A stretch of 64,000 bases of DNA from Aaosphaeria pasadenensis (Eukaryota > Ascomycota > Dothideomycetes > Pleosporales): contig JAKLMB010000006.1 in the NCBI GenBank assembly GCA_022813625.1, positions 1,364,001 to 1,428,000 on the forward strand. The letters are read 5' to 3'. Numbering within the stretch: the first letter of the stretch is position 1; every line of letters begins with the position of its first letter. Positions 11,160 through 22,325 of this stretch are shown piece after piece. The position numbers were made by a program, and so were the translations under genes. Below the pieces are notes generated by a model that was given only the letters and a program-made list of their open reading frames with translations, made no database searches and had not been told where the DNA came from.

Positions 11160-14100
11160 GAGAGACTTGTCGAAGCGCGCATATCTCTATAGAAAGGCAA
11201 TGGATGGGAGTTGTCGAGACATTGAGTGTGCGTGTGTTTGTGTGCCTGAGGGGTGGGGGAGGAATGAGGAACGAAGGGGGGGAGGTGGAGGAGAGAGGAG
11301 AGGAGAGGAGAGGAAAGGAAAGAGGAGTGGAGAGGAGGGGGGGATTGAGGAGTAGAAATTGAAGTCCGGTCTGGTGAGCAGAGAGCGGGAAGTAACTATG
11401 TAGAGTCACACACACACGCGCACACACTCAAGGACCTAGAAGGACGAGAGGAAGTACGGAGGAGTATGGGAGGCGAAATGGAGGGATCTGGGAGTGGGAG
11501 GGCACGGTTCCTTCTTGGGCAGCCTTTTAGCTGTCGTGTATCTATTCTCGCCTCGGGTGAGACAGGGAAGCGAAGAGTGGGAGAAGAACAATTTAAAGTA
11601 ACAAACTAGGAAGAGGCAGAAGAAGACAGACGCAGAAGAAGAGCACGGAAGGGAAGGGAAGGGAAACAGTCGGGCAAGACAAGGCAAGGCAAAGGCAAGG
11701 AAAAGCAGGGTAGGGCAAGGTAGGGCAGGACACGAGAGACACACACCACACCATGATCCATCAACATCATCATCACTCACCATCAACTCCTACTAGTAAA
11801 CTAACAACGAAATCATCATCAAATGGAGTCTTGGATGTAATCACACGCGTGGGCATGGGACGATGGCAATTGGCAGGAATTAGGATCCCGTTGCTAACCC
11901 TCCGAGAGAATGTCTTACTTGGGTGGGGAGATCAGAGAGCCACAGAGAGAAAGATATCATACAATACTGGCATGCATGCATACATACACATACAGTAGGT
12001 TACTCGTATGCATGCAACTCACCACATATTAGCCAACTAATTACTACTACAGAAGCAAGACTGAACGAACACAAGACACAATAGCCATAGGAAACCAGGC
12101 AGAGGAGGCTGGTCGTCTCGTTGTCAGTGTACTCCGTAGTGTAGCAGACTAATTCTCTTGCTATGATGATTTGCATTCCTTTCTCAAACCTTTCAGGCTG
12201 CATGACCACAAGGCGAGAGTGGATCGTACCAGACAGGTCAATTGGTGTCTGATCATTGACGATGACAGGAATATCCTTTTAGTTGCATGAATTAGTCTGG
12301 AAGAGTACGTAGACTCTGAGTAGACTGAGTAGATGTTCTCCGAAAGGATAGGATGTAGACGAGTTCAAAGATGCGGTGTGCAAACGGCGGTTAGCTGCAT
12401 TGGGCTCATACACGTGCATGCAGCAAGATCCAGATTTTCACGAATGACACTTGAGGGATATCGTTCACTCTCTCGAAAAGGGACGTAGGTTGCTCAATTG
12501 GAGACAGAATTGCATTGAGTGCGGATTTAGTCTGTTACAGAGTGCCTTTCAGGTCAATTGCAGTCTATGTTACAGGTTGTTAAGGCTGGATGTTGTTGTC
12601 ATAAGGCGGTCGTGAGGAAGAGGAAGAGGTCAAAGAGTGGTAGGTTTGCGGGTGCCACAGAAACCGAATCCCGTTGGTTAATCCGGACTCGGTTAGCTTC
12701 CACAAGCACACAACTGCAAATATTCAACACTACCAGGTTAACTCAGCTAGGGAAACTACTAAACTCCACTCTCTACCAAACTTGTCTCTTCTATGATGAT
12801 GATTCTTCCCCAGCAACAGAATAACAACATCCAACGTCAAATGATTGGGCTCGCATCTTTACCTCAAAAGCGCATCGATCCCATTGGAACTCATTGGAAC
12901 TCCGCCTCGTCCTAAGAGTCTAAGACATGGAGCTTGCCTGCACCTCCCGGCCGAAGCCTACAATTTTCAACCCTACCCGGCCCTATCCTGTCACGTTTAC
13001 ACTCACATAGTCCGGACTACGCTAAGTTACAACCAACTGCCTCGTACCAATTCCTTGTTGTTACCTGTTGTATGTACAAACAGCCAGCGTGACCACTTCC
13101 ATCCAACCTCTTCCTTTCCGATTCCGGAATGCCCAATCCCGATCGATCGATCGTCTATTTCAATCATGAACCTTGGAAGACAAAATACATGGTTGTTCCG
13201 TTGTAATGGTTAGACTAAAGCTACAAGTCCCTTGGAACAAACCCAGGCAGAGTAGGATGGAGAGCGGGGGTTGCGTTTGTTTCTACCTACCCCACTCTCA
13301 CAAACATACCACTTCACACCCCAAAATGCTCCCTGAGGTGGGGTTTCTTTAACATGATTATTACAGTACTGTATGTGTTTTCCTATACAGTGATCTTTCT
13401 TGAGAATTCATCATCAATATTATTCCAATTGATGCTTCCCGTGGCAAAGTCTCTTCTGTTGAGCAGTGCACTCTGCAGGTCTAGGCCAAGCCATGACAGG
13501 GAGAGACATGTACGGCTCGGGCTCAACGGGTATCAATATTCGGAGTAAATAGGCACCAACAAATTGCAAGACTCAAGTAGTAAGTACATGTCGTTACTGT
13601 GTGGGATGTTGTGGATGTTTACCGCCACCATCCGCTCATCAGCAGGCCGGCCCATGTCGGCCAATCCACTCTCGCTGTGCCGTCTTCACTACTGGCATCT
13701 AGGTAGTTACGGATACTGGTCATGTCAAGTACCCTTATTCCATTCATCCATTTCCGATCCTGTACCTAGATCGCTGCCCGTGCTCTGACACCAAAACGTC
13801 TGCGTGGATTTCGAAGCCATCTGGGACGGAACAAGGGTTCATATGCAGGGAAATCACACAAACACAAACACTTGTACTGAATGGTCTTGCACCTTTCTAC
13901 TCGAAAGTCGATGAAGAGGGAATGGGAAGACCTGCAAGAATCGAACCCTAATGGCCGGGTCAAGCATAATCTATCTTTATCATGTCAGTTGTATGCAGGT
14001 ACTCCGTACCCGTGTGTGGGCCAAATCGATCTACTGTATGGAGTATGGAGAACACACATGCACATGTATTGGCAAGCGCGTTGATGGCCTTCGTCATCCA

Positions 14101-14533
14101 CCTCACCCTACCTTCGCCCTTTCCTCCTTGATCCATGAAAATAACCACTCCAACAATGTCTCCCTTTAAACCTCATCCCCAGTCTCGTACTTCAAGACAC
14201 CATCCCCATCGCAATCTCGTCGCGCACGCGTCGTTGGGTCGTCAAGGTGCGGGGGATCGTGCGCTTTGTTGACTGGTCCAACCGTTGCCATGGGGATCCG
14301 TCCCGACGCCGTGCGCATAATCACCTCCAGTCTCCAATAACCACCAGCTTCACGAACAAAATACTCGAATATCACACACTAGCATTCGAACAACAGCCGT
14401 ATTCTTTGTTGGCTGCAACTCTTCCACTGCGGCTGCACCCCGCCTTCCACCTCGGCCTTTGTTCCCATAGCCGTCGCTGCATTGGATCCCGTTCGATTAT
14501 TCTTAACAACATTCCTAGCGGCAATTGCCCGAC
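11160..14533. other. long divergent intergenic region
   Basis: About 3.4 kb between the minus-strand DUF4048-like gene and the plus-strand kinase gene. The left part holds the purine tract listed separately and tandem GGGAA/GGCAA-like repeats (about 11645-11735). Exact copies of TACTCCGTA occur at 12130 and 14000. No protein gene or tRNA is supportable. Confidence 0.5.
11247..11353 (-). promoter_or_regulatory. homopurine tract = CT-rich 5' leader of the minus-strand gene
   Basis: The plus strand here is almost entirely G and A, so the coding strand of the downstream minus-strand gene is almost entirely C and T, about 90-190 bp before its first ATG. Pyrimidine tracts near transcription starts are a known feature of filamentous-fungal promoters. 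That role is inferred here from position and polarity. Confidence 0.5.
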
Positions 14534-16864
14534 ATGGCGCAGGCCGACGACTATCAAGTCCTGGAGGAGCTGGGCAGTATGCATGCCTCGTACACCGATA
14601 TCAAGTTTCTTTGTGAGCTGACACGAATGCAGGCGGTAGCTTTGGAAAAGTGTACAAGGCCTACGACAAAGCCACTGGGGAGCTGGTCGCCATCAAGCAT
14701 GTACGAACCGCAAACAATTACTCTCAACATAAACAAATACCTAATGCAATCCACAGATTGATCTCGAAGATACCAGCGATGAACTTTCAGACATCCAGGC
14801 TGAGATTGCCTTACTCGGTACCTGCAATAGCCCCTATGTCGCCCAATACAAGACCAGTTTCGTGAAGGGTGTCAAACTTTGGATAGTCATGGAGTACATG
14901 GGTGGTGGATCTTGTCTTGACCTGGTGCGCATTATCGGATAACTTGCAAGTTTACTTCGTCAAACTAACTTGTCCAGATGAAACCTGGCGTATTTAGTGA
15001 GGCGCATATAGCCATTGTGTCGCGAGAACTCTTGCTTGGCCTGGACTACCTGCATTCCACCGGCAAGATTCACAGAGACATCAAAGCTGCCAACACCTTG
15101 CTCACAGATGGCGGAAAGGTGAAGCTTGCCGATTTCGGTGTCGCAGCTCAATTAACAGACATGAAATCACAACGCATGACCTTTGTTGGTACCCCCTTTT
15201 GGATGGCCCCCGAGGTTATCCAGGAGGCTGGATATGACTTCAAGGCAGACATCTGGTCCCTCGGCATCACCGCACTCGAAATGGCCTGGGGTCAACCACC
15301 GCACGCGGGTACCCATCCCATGAAGGTGCTATTCACTATTCCCAAGAACCCTGCCCCACGTCTCGAGGGAGACCAATGGAGCAAAGACTTCAAGGACTTC
15401 ATCGCTCAATGTTTAATCAAAGACCCTGATCGACGAGCCAGTGCAAAGGAACTCCTTCGTCACAGATTCATTCAGCGAGCCGGCAAAGTGGAAGCATTGA
15501 GAGAGCTTATCGAGCGCAAACAGATGTATGATGCGCAGGAGGAGAACGCAGCCCATCCCAGCTATTACCAGGAGACTATGTAGGTTGCCAGTCGATATCC
15601 CTTGCACTTCACAAGCTGACTCTCTAGGGTTGACTTATCTCCCAAAGCCGATCAAGATGAGTGGGTATTCACCATCAAGCCAGCTACTGTCGCTCCTCCC
15701 AGGCCTGCCACGAGGAGGAGGAAGGCGGCGCGCATACCATCCACCGACTCGGCCGCCGTTGCTTCCATGATGCAGCGTATGGATCTCAATGCTGCCCCTC
15801 TTGGAACGCCAACGGATTCTCCAGCTCCAGAGCCCCGTCGCCGTCAAGCGTCGTCCAGGAACTCGTCGACCGGAACAGCCATTCGAGTCGCTTCTGGGTC
15901 TACTCCAACTGCTCGCCGCGTTAGCCAAATGCCGAAGCAACCGCTGGGTATTGACCTTTCATTCGGCAACTCGCCATCCACTGTCAGACATTTCAAAAGG
16001 GTGCCTTCAGGAGAACGCAGGGCTGCTCTGGCCTCAAACCCGCCCAATAATTCCTTCCACCCCAATCCTCAAGCGCGGACTTTCCGACCATCCCCACCCA
16101 ACTCGGCTCATCCACTTGACTTGAACAATGAGAACGCACCGCCTTCGGAACAACCTCCAGCCGCCATTACAAAGGATGCGCTCTACGGTCGCCGAGCATA
16201 CAGCAAGGTGCTGGACAACGTCTTCCAGGAGGCGCACTCTGACTGTGCGTCGCCTCATCAGCGAGAGGCAATGAGCCGCGTTGCACAAGCATGGGAGCAT
16301 CTCGACCAGGTTGACCCACATGGCGAGTTCCTACTTCTGAAGGCCATGGTAGACCGATTACAAGGCGACGCCAAATTAGCCTCCGCTTTGGGTATTGCCG
16401 TGACACCAGTGCTCCCAACAAGCCCAGTCAAACAACACAATACCAATACCAGTGATACGAGCCTCAGCGGCACCACCGTACATGGCACTGGCACGACTCG
16501 TATTCGATCCCACACGACCGCTGCCGCTGCCGGTTCAGTGTCGAAGCCTTCGCATGAGATGTCAACACCCATTGCGACGCCTGACCACACACCTTTGTCG
16601 ACACCAAACGGTACAGCTTCCTCATCGCCTCTCAAAGGTGCCAAACTCGTGCTTGCTCATAACAATCCACATCTAAAATCTCATCGTCGCCGTCAGAGCG
16701 CGATTGGGAGCGAAAAGATGTGGGGTGCGGACAAGCTGGGAGATATCGATGAGAAGAAACTGCCAGGACATTTTGAAAAGGGCATGGAGCAGCAAGGTCT
16801 TCTCGCAGACATACTGTATGGACAATGGATCGGCGGTTTGCGAAATCGTTGGCCGATGACTTAG
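14534..16864 (+). CDS. germinal-centre (Ste20-like) Ser/Thr kinase, Sid1/SepL type
   Basis: Protein kinase of the GCK branch of the Ste20 family. Fungal members of this type act in the septation initiation network and polarity signalling; the exact orthologue (Sid1/SepL versus Mst-like) is inferred. Five exons: 14534-14576, 14633-14700, 14757-14924, 14978-15579 and 15628-16864, giving 705 residues with all phases consistent. The glycine loop is GSGSFGKV at 14-21. Catalytic Lys is K36 (VAIKH), HRDIKAAN begins at 125, DFG is at 145-147, and GTPFWMAPE, the typical GCK activation-segment end, begins at 164. The kinase domain ends near residue 260. The long C-terminal tail is Ser/Pro/Thr-rich, with basic patches and a short conserved-looking block (AYSKVLDNVFQEA). 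All catalytic residues are intact. Confidence 0.9.
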
Positions 16865-17724
16865 GGCCTGCTCCGAATCCGTTCGATGCTCCCCTTTCCA
16901 TCGACACTGGGACATACTGATGTTTTTACATGGCTAACCCATTATACCTTCTTGTATCTTCTTTGACACGCACACCCTTTTGCTCGGCATTTCCCGGGCT
17001 TGAATCCCTCGAAAGGCCGACACTGTCTATTCCCACATCAGCGTGCTCTTGCATCGAGTCTTATGATCTTTACGACGAGAAGGCGTGTTTTCCTCCACAT
17101 CTTCTTTAATTGCATCCAGTATCTGGCGTCCCTTATTTTTCCTCTTTTCCATTTCTCTCTTGCTTTCATCCTCAGGGCGTTACATATCAAAAGGAGTCGA
17201 ACCTGCATTCCCCTTCTCAACTGCTTTACATCATTGGTTGAGTCTTTTTCCAGTAATAGGCAGAGCAGCATGACAGCATGCTGATGCTCACAGCAGCACC
17301 TGGCAAGCGAGGAGTAATATGGAGACTTCAGTAGCAGCAATTCAGGTCGCCCAAGTCACCTATAATATCAGTCAAACCTTTCCTCACACTTCTACTTTAA
17401 TACCTTTTGCTTATTGTGTCATGATTGTTACTATGGACCTTGTCTCATTCTGCCTTCAACAAGAGTCCCCTGATACGTTGCATGAAGTCTGTACAAATCA
17501 AAGCATCTAGACCTAAACTCTTGAGTATTTCTATACACGTACAGTTTTATTGACCAGTAACGAATAAGGTACGCCCAGCCTAACGCCTAATCGCTATGAT
17601 TTCCACTCCCAGGTGTCCGTCCTTATCACAAGTAAAAAGTCCATCGCTTTCTGATACAAGTAGTGGCAAGAGCCTACAATCCCACTGTCATCCTGGTCTC
17701 TCCTATTGTTGGACAACACCTCCA
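16865..17724. other. convergent 3' flanks
   Basis: 860 bp between the stop codons of the kinase gene and the next minus-strand gene. Nothing recognisable beyond presumed 3' UTRs. Confidence 0.5.
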
Positions 17725-18576
17725 TCATGAATTCGACGTGCCCCACCACCCGTCGACAATACCAATCGCGACATCACGAACTTCCCGGAGGCGCGATTGA
17801 AGCTCGTCGTCGACAGGACAAGCCCCCTCCCCAGGAAGCCACCGCTCGCGACGCTGACTCCATTTCGCCACCCCGCTCAATCTCCTCTGCAACAACAGCC
17901 ATCGCCAATACGTCTCCCTCACCGTGCTATCCACACATTTAACCGCATGATGCCGTCTCTCGACTCTGTTCCAAACCTCCCGCTCATCCTGCGCAAGAAT
18001 CCGCCCGTGGCATGTCAACATGCCGACGCCCGACAACCGCCACATAACCGAGTCGTGCGCCCTCCGCGCCCTCCGTTCCATCTGCTTCGACGCATGATGC
18101 AGCCGCCCACTGGCAGATTGAAGTTTTTCCAGCGTAGAGACGAAGATGCTGACACGAGAGGAAATTGTGTGGATTTCACGCGCTACTCTTCGTTGCTGCT
18201 TGCAACTACTCGTTCTCAACTCAGCCGCCGCGATGCTGGGGAGAAGATTGCTCTGACAAAACAAAGCAATGTTCCTTTCCTCTCGTGCCGCTTCTTCAAA
18301 TCTGTCTGCTAGGCTGGCGAATTGGCGGAGATTGTCGGGCGAGGCTGTGTTGTCTCGAATAGTCGACGTGAGGTTGCGCCAGACAGCCCCAGAGCTTCCA
18401 AGCGGAGGAGGGTTGCTTGCCTGTATGATCCAAGCTAGAATCACGAGGACGAAAGCAGCAGCGGTGATGGCAGCAGCAGCGCGCTTCCTGGACCTGGACC
18501 TGGGACCCCACCACCCCCCGGGGAGCAGCTTTCGATGGTAGCGAGGGGGGACGTCGACATAGTGGCGATAATGCAT
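17725..18576 (-). CDS. hypothetical single-pass membrane protein
   Basis: A 283-codon frame without introns, starting at a true ATG. The N-terminus is basic (RSRSRKR at about 26-32). It is followed by a clear membrane segment at about 33-52 (AITAAAFVLVILAWI) and then a soluble, Arg- and Glu-rich helical region likely to form coiled coils. There are a few Cys residues and no recognisable catalytic motif. The charge pattern suggests a signal anchor with the basic end in the cytosol. I do not recognise the family. The frame is long relative to chance, the membrane segment is well formed and composition is protein-like, so it is probably real. Confidence 0.55.
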   Translation of the reverse strand: MHYRHYVDVPPRYHRKLLPGGWWGPRSRSRKRAAAAITAAAFVLVILAWIIQASNPPPLGSSGAVWRNLTSTIRDNTASPDNLRQFASLADRFEEAAREERNIALFCQSNLLPSIAAAELRTSSCKQQRRVAREIHTISSRVSIFVSTLEKLQSASGRLHHASKQMERRARRAHDSVMWRLSGVGMLTCHGRILAQDEREVWNRVERRHHAVKCVDSTVRETYWRWLLLQRRLSGVAKWSQRRERWLPGEGACPVDDELQSRLREVRDVAIGIVDGWWGTSNS

Positions 18577-19727
18577 CTCGCCGGACGGGTTTCTGAGACT
18601 GAATCGATTTCACAGATGCAGGCGTGCGTCGTCGAGGCGTTTTTGCTAATCACCATGTGGGTAGTTTTTTCACACTCAAGGGGGTGCAAGGTTCAGGACC
18701 AAACTCATTAATCATGCTGCACAAAAGGGAAACCGAGAAACTTATATAACTTAGCCACTATCATTGTTTGCAATCGTCCAACCCTCCAAGTAGTCATTCA
18801 AGATTCCAGTGCAGGGGCGTCGTGGAAACAAAGCAGACTGAATGTGCTAGCAACGCAATGGCTGCTACGGTTTTCTTTGTCCGTGTGCTTTTGCTCTTCA
18901 TGGCTGGCTGTACGTGACATGACTCTGGGGATAGCAATATATGTTGCATAAACGTTTGGATATATTGAACACATCACGACCTTTGACTCCAGAGTATTGT
19001 TGTAAAAACATGTAGTTCTTATTGACCAATAATGAACAGGCGACCATATTCGCCGCCAAGCCCCGTTCCTTATCTTTACCCCTCAAACCAACAGAGCCTC
19101 AACCCATCTGTTCTCCCCGATTCCATCTACATTTATCTGAATCATCTTCCATTCGAGTGCTGCTTGTATCACGAAGACATATGAAACGTTGACTTTGACC
19201 CCTAGGCACTTTTGCCATATATATGGCAGGGTAGGTACGTCAAGAGAAGAAAGAGACGGCTCGGCGCTGGCTGGCGACTTCGATGAAGTCAGTCCGATGT
19301 GTTTGCTTCGTTTCCGTCCGCCATGACAAAGACGTCGGTAATCGTTTCGTTGTACCCTGCGCGACGACGGTATTGCGAGGTGTTCAATCATTGCACTCAT
19401 TGCCTACCGGGGGCGGAGGACAGTCACGAAAGCACGGCGGAATGGCGACGTCGACTGATTGCCGGGCATGTTACCACCTCTCATCATCACTTTGGAGATG
19501 GGATGAAAGTCACGTCGTCCGATGTCAAAATACACAGGAGACCGCGATCTTTGACAAACAGAGAGCAGTCAAGTCAGTTGGTCAATTGGAAGACAACAGA
19601 GAGATCGGTAAAGAGCTATTTTCGGCAACGGTTCCCGTCGTCAACTTGAGCTAACCGTGTCGGCATCTGTCCGTTCAGCCGCCGCCGCCACCGATGCCGT
19701 CCGAACCTCGAACCTGAGCGCCAAACC
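18577..19727. other. intergenic region between membrane-protein gene and tRNA
   Basis: About 1.15 kb. Overlapping plus-strand frames near 19283-19654 show no family similarity and were not accepted. Nothing else is seen. Confidence 0.45.
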
Positions 19728-19771
19728 AAAAAAAAAAAAAACTCTGCTACAATTGAAAACTATTCAATTGT
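19728..19771 (-). terminator. hairpin plus T14 run downstream of tRNA-Lys
   Basis: On the minus strand, about 23 nt past the tRNA 3' end, lies a perfect inverted repeat (9-bp arms ACAATTGAA/TTCAATTGT, 5-nt loop, 19749-19771). Seven bases further on is an uninterrupted run of 14 T (19728-19741). RNA polymerase III needs only a T run. The hairpin is unusual and is discussed in the findings. Confidence 0.6.
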
Positions 19772-19793
19772 AACAGAAAGAAGCGTCATAGAA

Positions 19794-19866
19794 GCCTGAC
19801 GTGGGACTCGAACCCACAACCTTGAGATTAAGAGTCTCACGCGCTAACCAATTGTGCCAGCCGGGC
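19794..19866 (-). tRNA. tRNA-Lys (anticodon CTT)
   Basis: A 73-nt cloverleaf on the minus strand. The anticodon stem TGAGA/TCTCA encloses the loop CTCTTAA, which gives anticodon CTT (lysine, AAG codons). The T arm is GTGGG/CCCAC around TTCGAGT and supplies the B box (GGTTCGAGTCC). The D arm carries TGGCACAATTGG (A-box region). There is no intron. The seven-base acceptor stem GCCCGGC/GTCAGGC has one C-A mismatch at pair 4-69 and one G-T wobble; the rest pairs. CCA is not encoded, as expected for a eukaryotic nuclear gene. Confidence 0.95.
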
Positions 19867-20433
19867 TTGTTGTTGTGCTGTTTGATGGAGATGTGACGAT
19901 TTAGAATGCTGTTATACCGATAGATTGTTGAAGCTGTGAGTAGGTAGATCCATTCTTTGGGTTTACTGAGAATCATTATCTCACATGTATATTTTTTTTC
20001 CAGTATGGAAACTTTTGGTTCGGAATGGATGGACCCACTGTCTAGGCGAATTTTTCGAGGTGGATATGGTAGACTGATGCATAGGGTTGGGACAAAACCC
20101 TATGTAACCAAGGTTGTCCAGGTAGGGCCTGACCGTGTAGGGATTTTAGTAAAATAAGAGGGCCTTCCAATAGAAGCAGTAACTATCTGTTACAAACAAG
20201 CTCCGGCTAGGAGCAAAACCCACTATAAGAAGCAACGCCCTCGCCGCAACACCAGTGACCAGACAGAGTCACGTAGAGTCACGTGACTATGATCACTCTG
20301 TAACGAGAGATTTTTCCTATTCAGGCATCTCAAACATTACTATACGACCCTATCGAGCTATAGTTCGCACAATTGATTCTTTGGCCCTTTCTACCCTAAG
20401 TAGATACTAGAGTATAGAGAAATCATTCCTACA
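19867..20433. other. tRNA 5' flank with small repeat-bearing segment
   Basis: Between the tRNA and the BTB gene's 3' end. Around 20179-20305 there are inverted GTAAC/GTTAC elements, a tandem 10-mer (AGAGTCACGT twice, 20265-20284) and the palindrome GTCACGTGAC at 20278-20287. No gene is seen. Confidence 0.45.
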
Positions 20434-21416
20434 TCAAGCCATATACTCCCTAACTACTCTCCAGAAATCGCCTACAAATTCGCCACCCTCTTCCATGTAT
20501 TTGACATATTCATCGCATTTCCCGATCGTGTCAATCTCGCACACAATGTACTCAACCACCAATTTCCTTAGGTCGTCGATAGTTCCGTCGTCCTTTCTAT
20601 CCGGCAGATCTGGGTTCGAGTATGCAAACCTCGCGAGCTCAATGATGTCTCTAACGCGCCCTGTAAACAACTTAAATTGCATGAGTGTCTTATGCAGCTT
20701 GTCGAGGGTTAGCGCTCTGAGTGTCTCTATCAAACGTAGATGCGCAAAGCAGTATAGGCGTGCATGGGCGAGGAGGACTGGCGTAAAGTTTTGGTCTGCG
20801 GCAGTGTTGGGTTTGGGTTCGAAGTGTTGCAGGATCTGAGCTTTGGGGCCACCGTTGTCAAGGTAGGTTCGGCCGTTGAATCGGGTCCGTAACAGGGTCC
20901 TCGAGATGGGTGCTGCTGCTTCATATGCAGGTTCAGGCGCTGGCGAGGCGACTGGGGGTTCTACCGATACGTCCGAATCAGGATCATATATCTCCTCGAC
21001 AGGAACCACCCTCCCCTTCTTACTCTTCTTCTTCTTCTTAGACACCGGAAAGCCCCACTTATCGTCAAATCCGTCCTGCTGGTCCTCGCTGGACGTAGGG
21101 CTCATGTCCGGCAGGTCTTCTTCCCATGGTGGCGTGGTATAGTCGCCGCGATAAGCGTACTCGCAAAATCGGATGAAATCGTCGACCTGTATGTCTTCGA
21201 TTTTCGCACATTGCGTTGCAGACTCCTTCATTCCACCATCGATAAGTGCATCTAGTTGCTGGCTGGTAGCAGCAATCGCAGCTGCATGCACCACAATGGG
21301 CTTCCCCTCCTGGCCGACGAAGAAGGTAAATTGATGTGATTGGATAAAGCTGCCGAGCTTTAGCTCAACTGGTTCAGCATTAGGGATGGAACTTACTCCT
21401 TGAAGGTTGGAGCCAT
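20434..21416 (-). CDS. BTB/POZ domain protein
   Basis: A fungal BTB protein of about 311 residues. The BTB fold starts almost at the N-terminus: FTFFVGQEGKPIVVHAAAIA, then SQQLDALIDGGMKES, and DDFIRFCEYAYRGDY at about 63-77. The long frame has no ATG before the BTB domain. A 20-nt first exon (21416-21397, MAPTFK) followed by a 47-bp intron (GTAAGT..CAG, 21396-21350) joins in phase to 21349-20434 and gives a normal family start, so I prefer this model. Residues 111-120 are a lysine-rich patch (KKKKKSKKGR) suggesting nuclear targeting. The C-terminal half is helical and typical of these proteins, whose partners are mostly unknown. BTB domains mediate dimerisation and often cullin-3 binding; nothing here shows which applies. 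Confidence 0.8.
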
Positions 21417-22325
21417 TTCTATATAACAGAATTCGGTCCGCTTCTACAAAGTAAAGAATAGAAAAGCTAACTCTCAACTCAAATCAATTCGCAATGTGCG
21501 ATGCTTATGAAGGGGAGAAGATGCGGGGTTGTACAACAAACACCTACATGCTAGTTATGCATTGACTGGTTGTCGAAAGTTAGAAATGTAATACAACATT
21601 ATTGCTAAATGCAAGGGCGCCCAACAGCGCTTGTCGTTAAGCTTTACCGCCTGCATCTTGCCAGGAAACCTCGATTTTCGTCACTTCGAAAAAATAGAAC
21701 TTGATGCACACGAAGCATCCCCGGCTACTAGCCAGCACCAAGTCGATTTCTTTTCCAGAATGCTCCAACGTGCTCTTCATGCATCTCCTAGCCTGTACTG
21801 CCTCTTGGTTTGTCCATCGTTTATGCTTCACCCCTCGAAACCTCTATCGACCTTGTGGGACATTTTGAATTACTGACGATTCAAACATCGATACAACTAA
21901 TCATGCTCTGTAGTGCATATTGGTACTTAACACTGAGCTTGTCGTGATACCGAAGAAGCATTGAACTTCAGGCCGCCCAGGTCTCCACCATTCAAGGTAC
22001 CAGTGTTGAGGGGTGTCCTTGGAACATACATGTGCAACAGATATTAATATAAAAAAAACCGCAGGAGCAACCGAGACTTTCCATTGCTGGGTCGTGATCT
22101 CTTCCCTTGTTCCTACTCTAGAGATCTCTATCCCCATGATCACAGGCACTAATTCCAGGCTTCAAGGTAGACTGGACAGGTTTGTGTGCTAAACCCTGAC
22201 CTTCGGTTGTCTCGCCTGGCTAGAAGAAGTCAGGCAGGATCAAGTGGCTATAGCTATCCGTAAAGGATATGTGAAGGTTAGGAACACTCTTTTAACATTG
22301 ATCGAAACTCTGGTCATAACTAACA
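21417..22325. other. BTB gene promoter and 3' flank of GTPase gene
   Basis: About 0.9 kb between two minus-strand genes. Short frames on both strands lack similarity to known proteins. No repeat or RNA gene is seen. Confidence 0.5.

Noticed and set aside
13890..13975. Possible tRNA on the minus strand (GGTTCGATTCT looks like a B box)
   Set aside because: The flanking bases do not form a T stem, and no anticodon or acceptor stem can be built.
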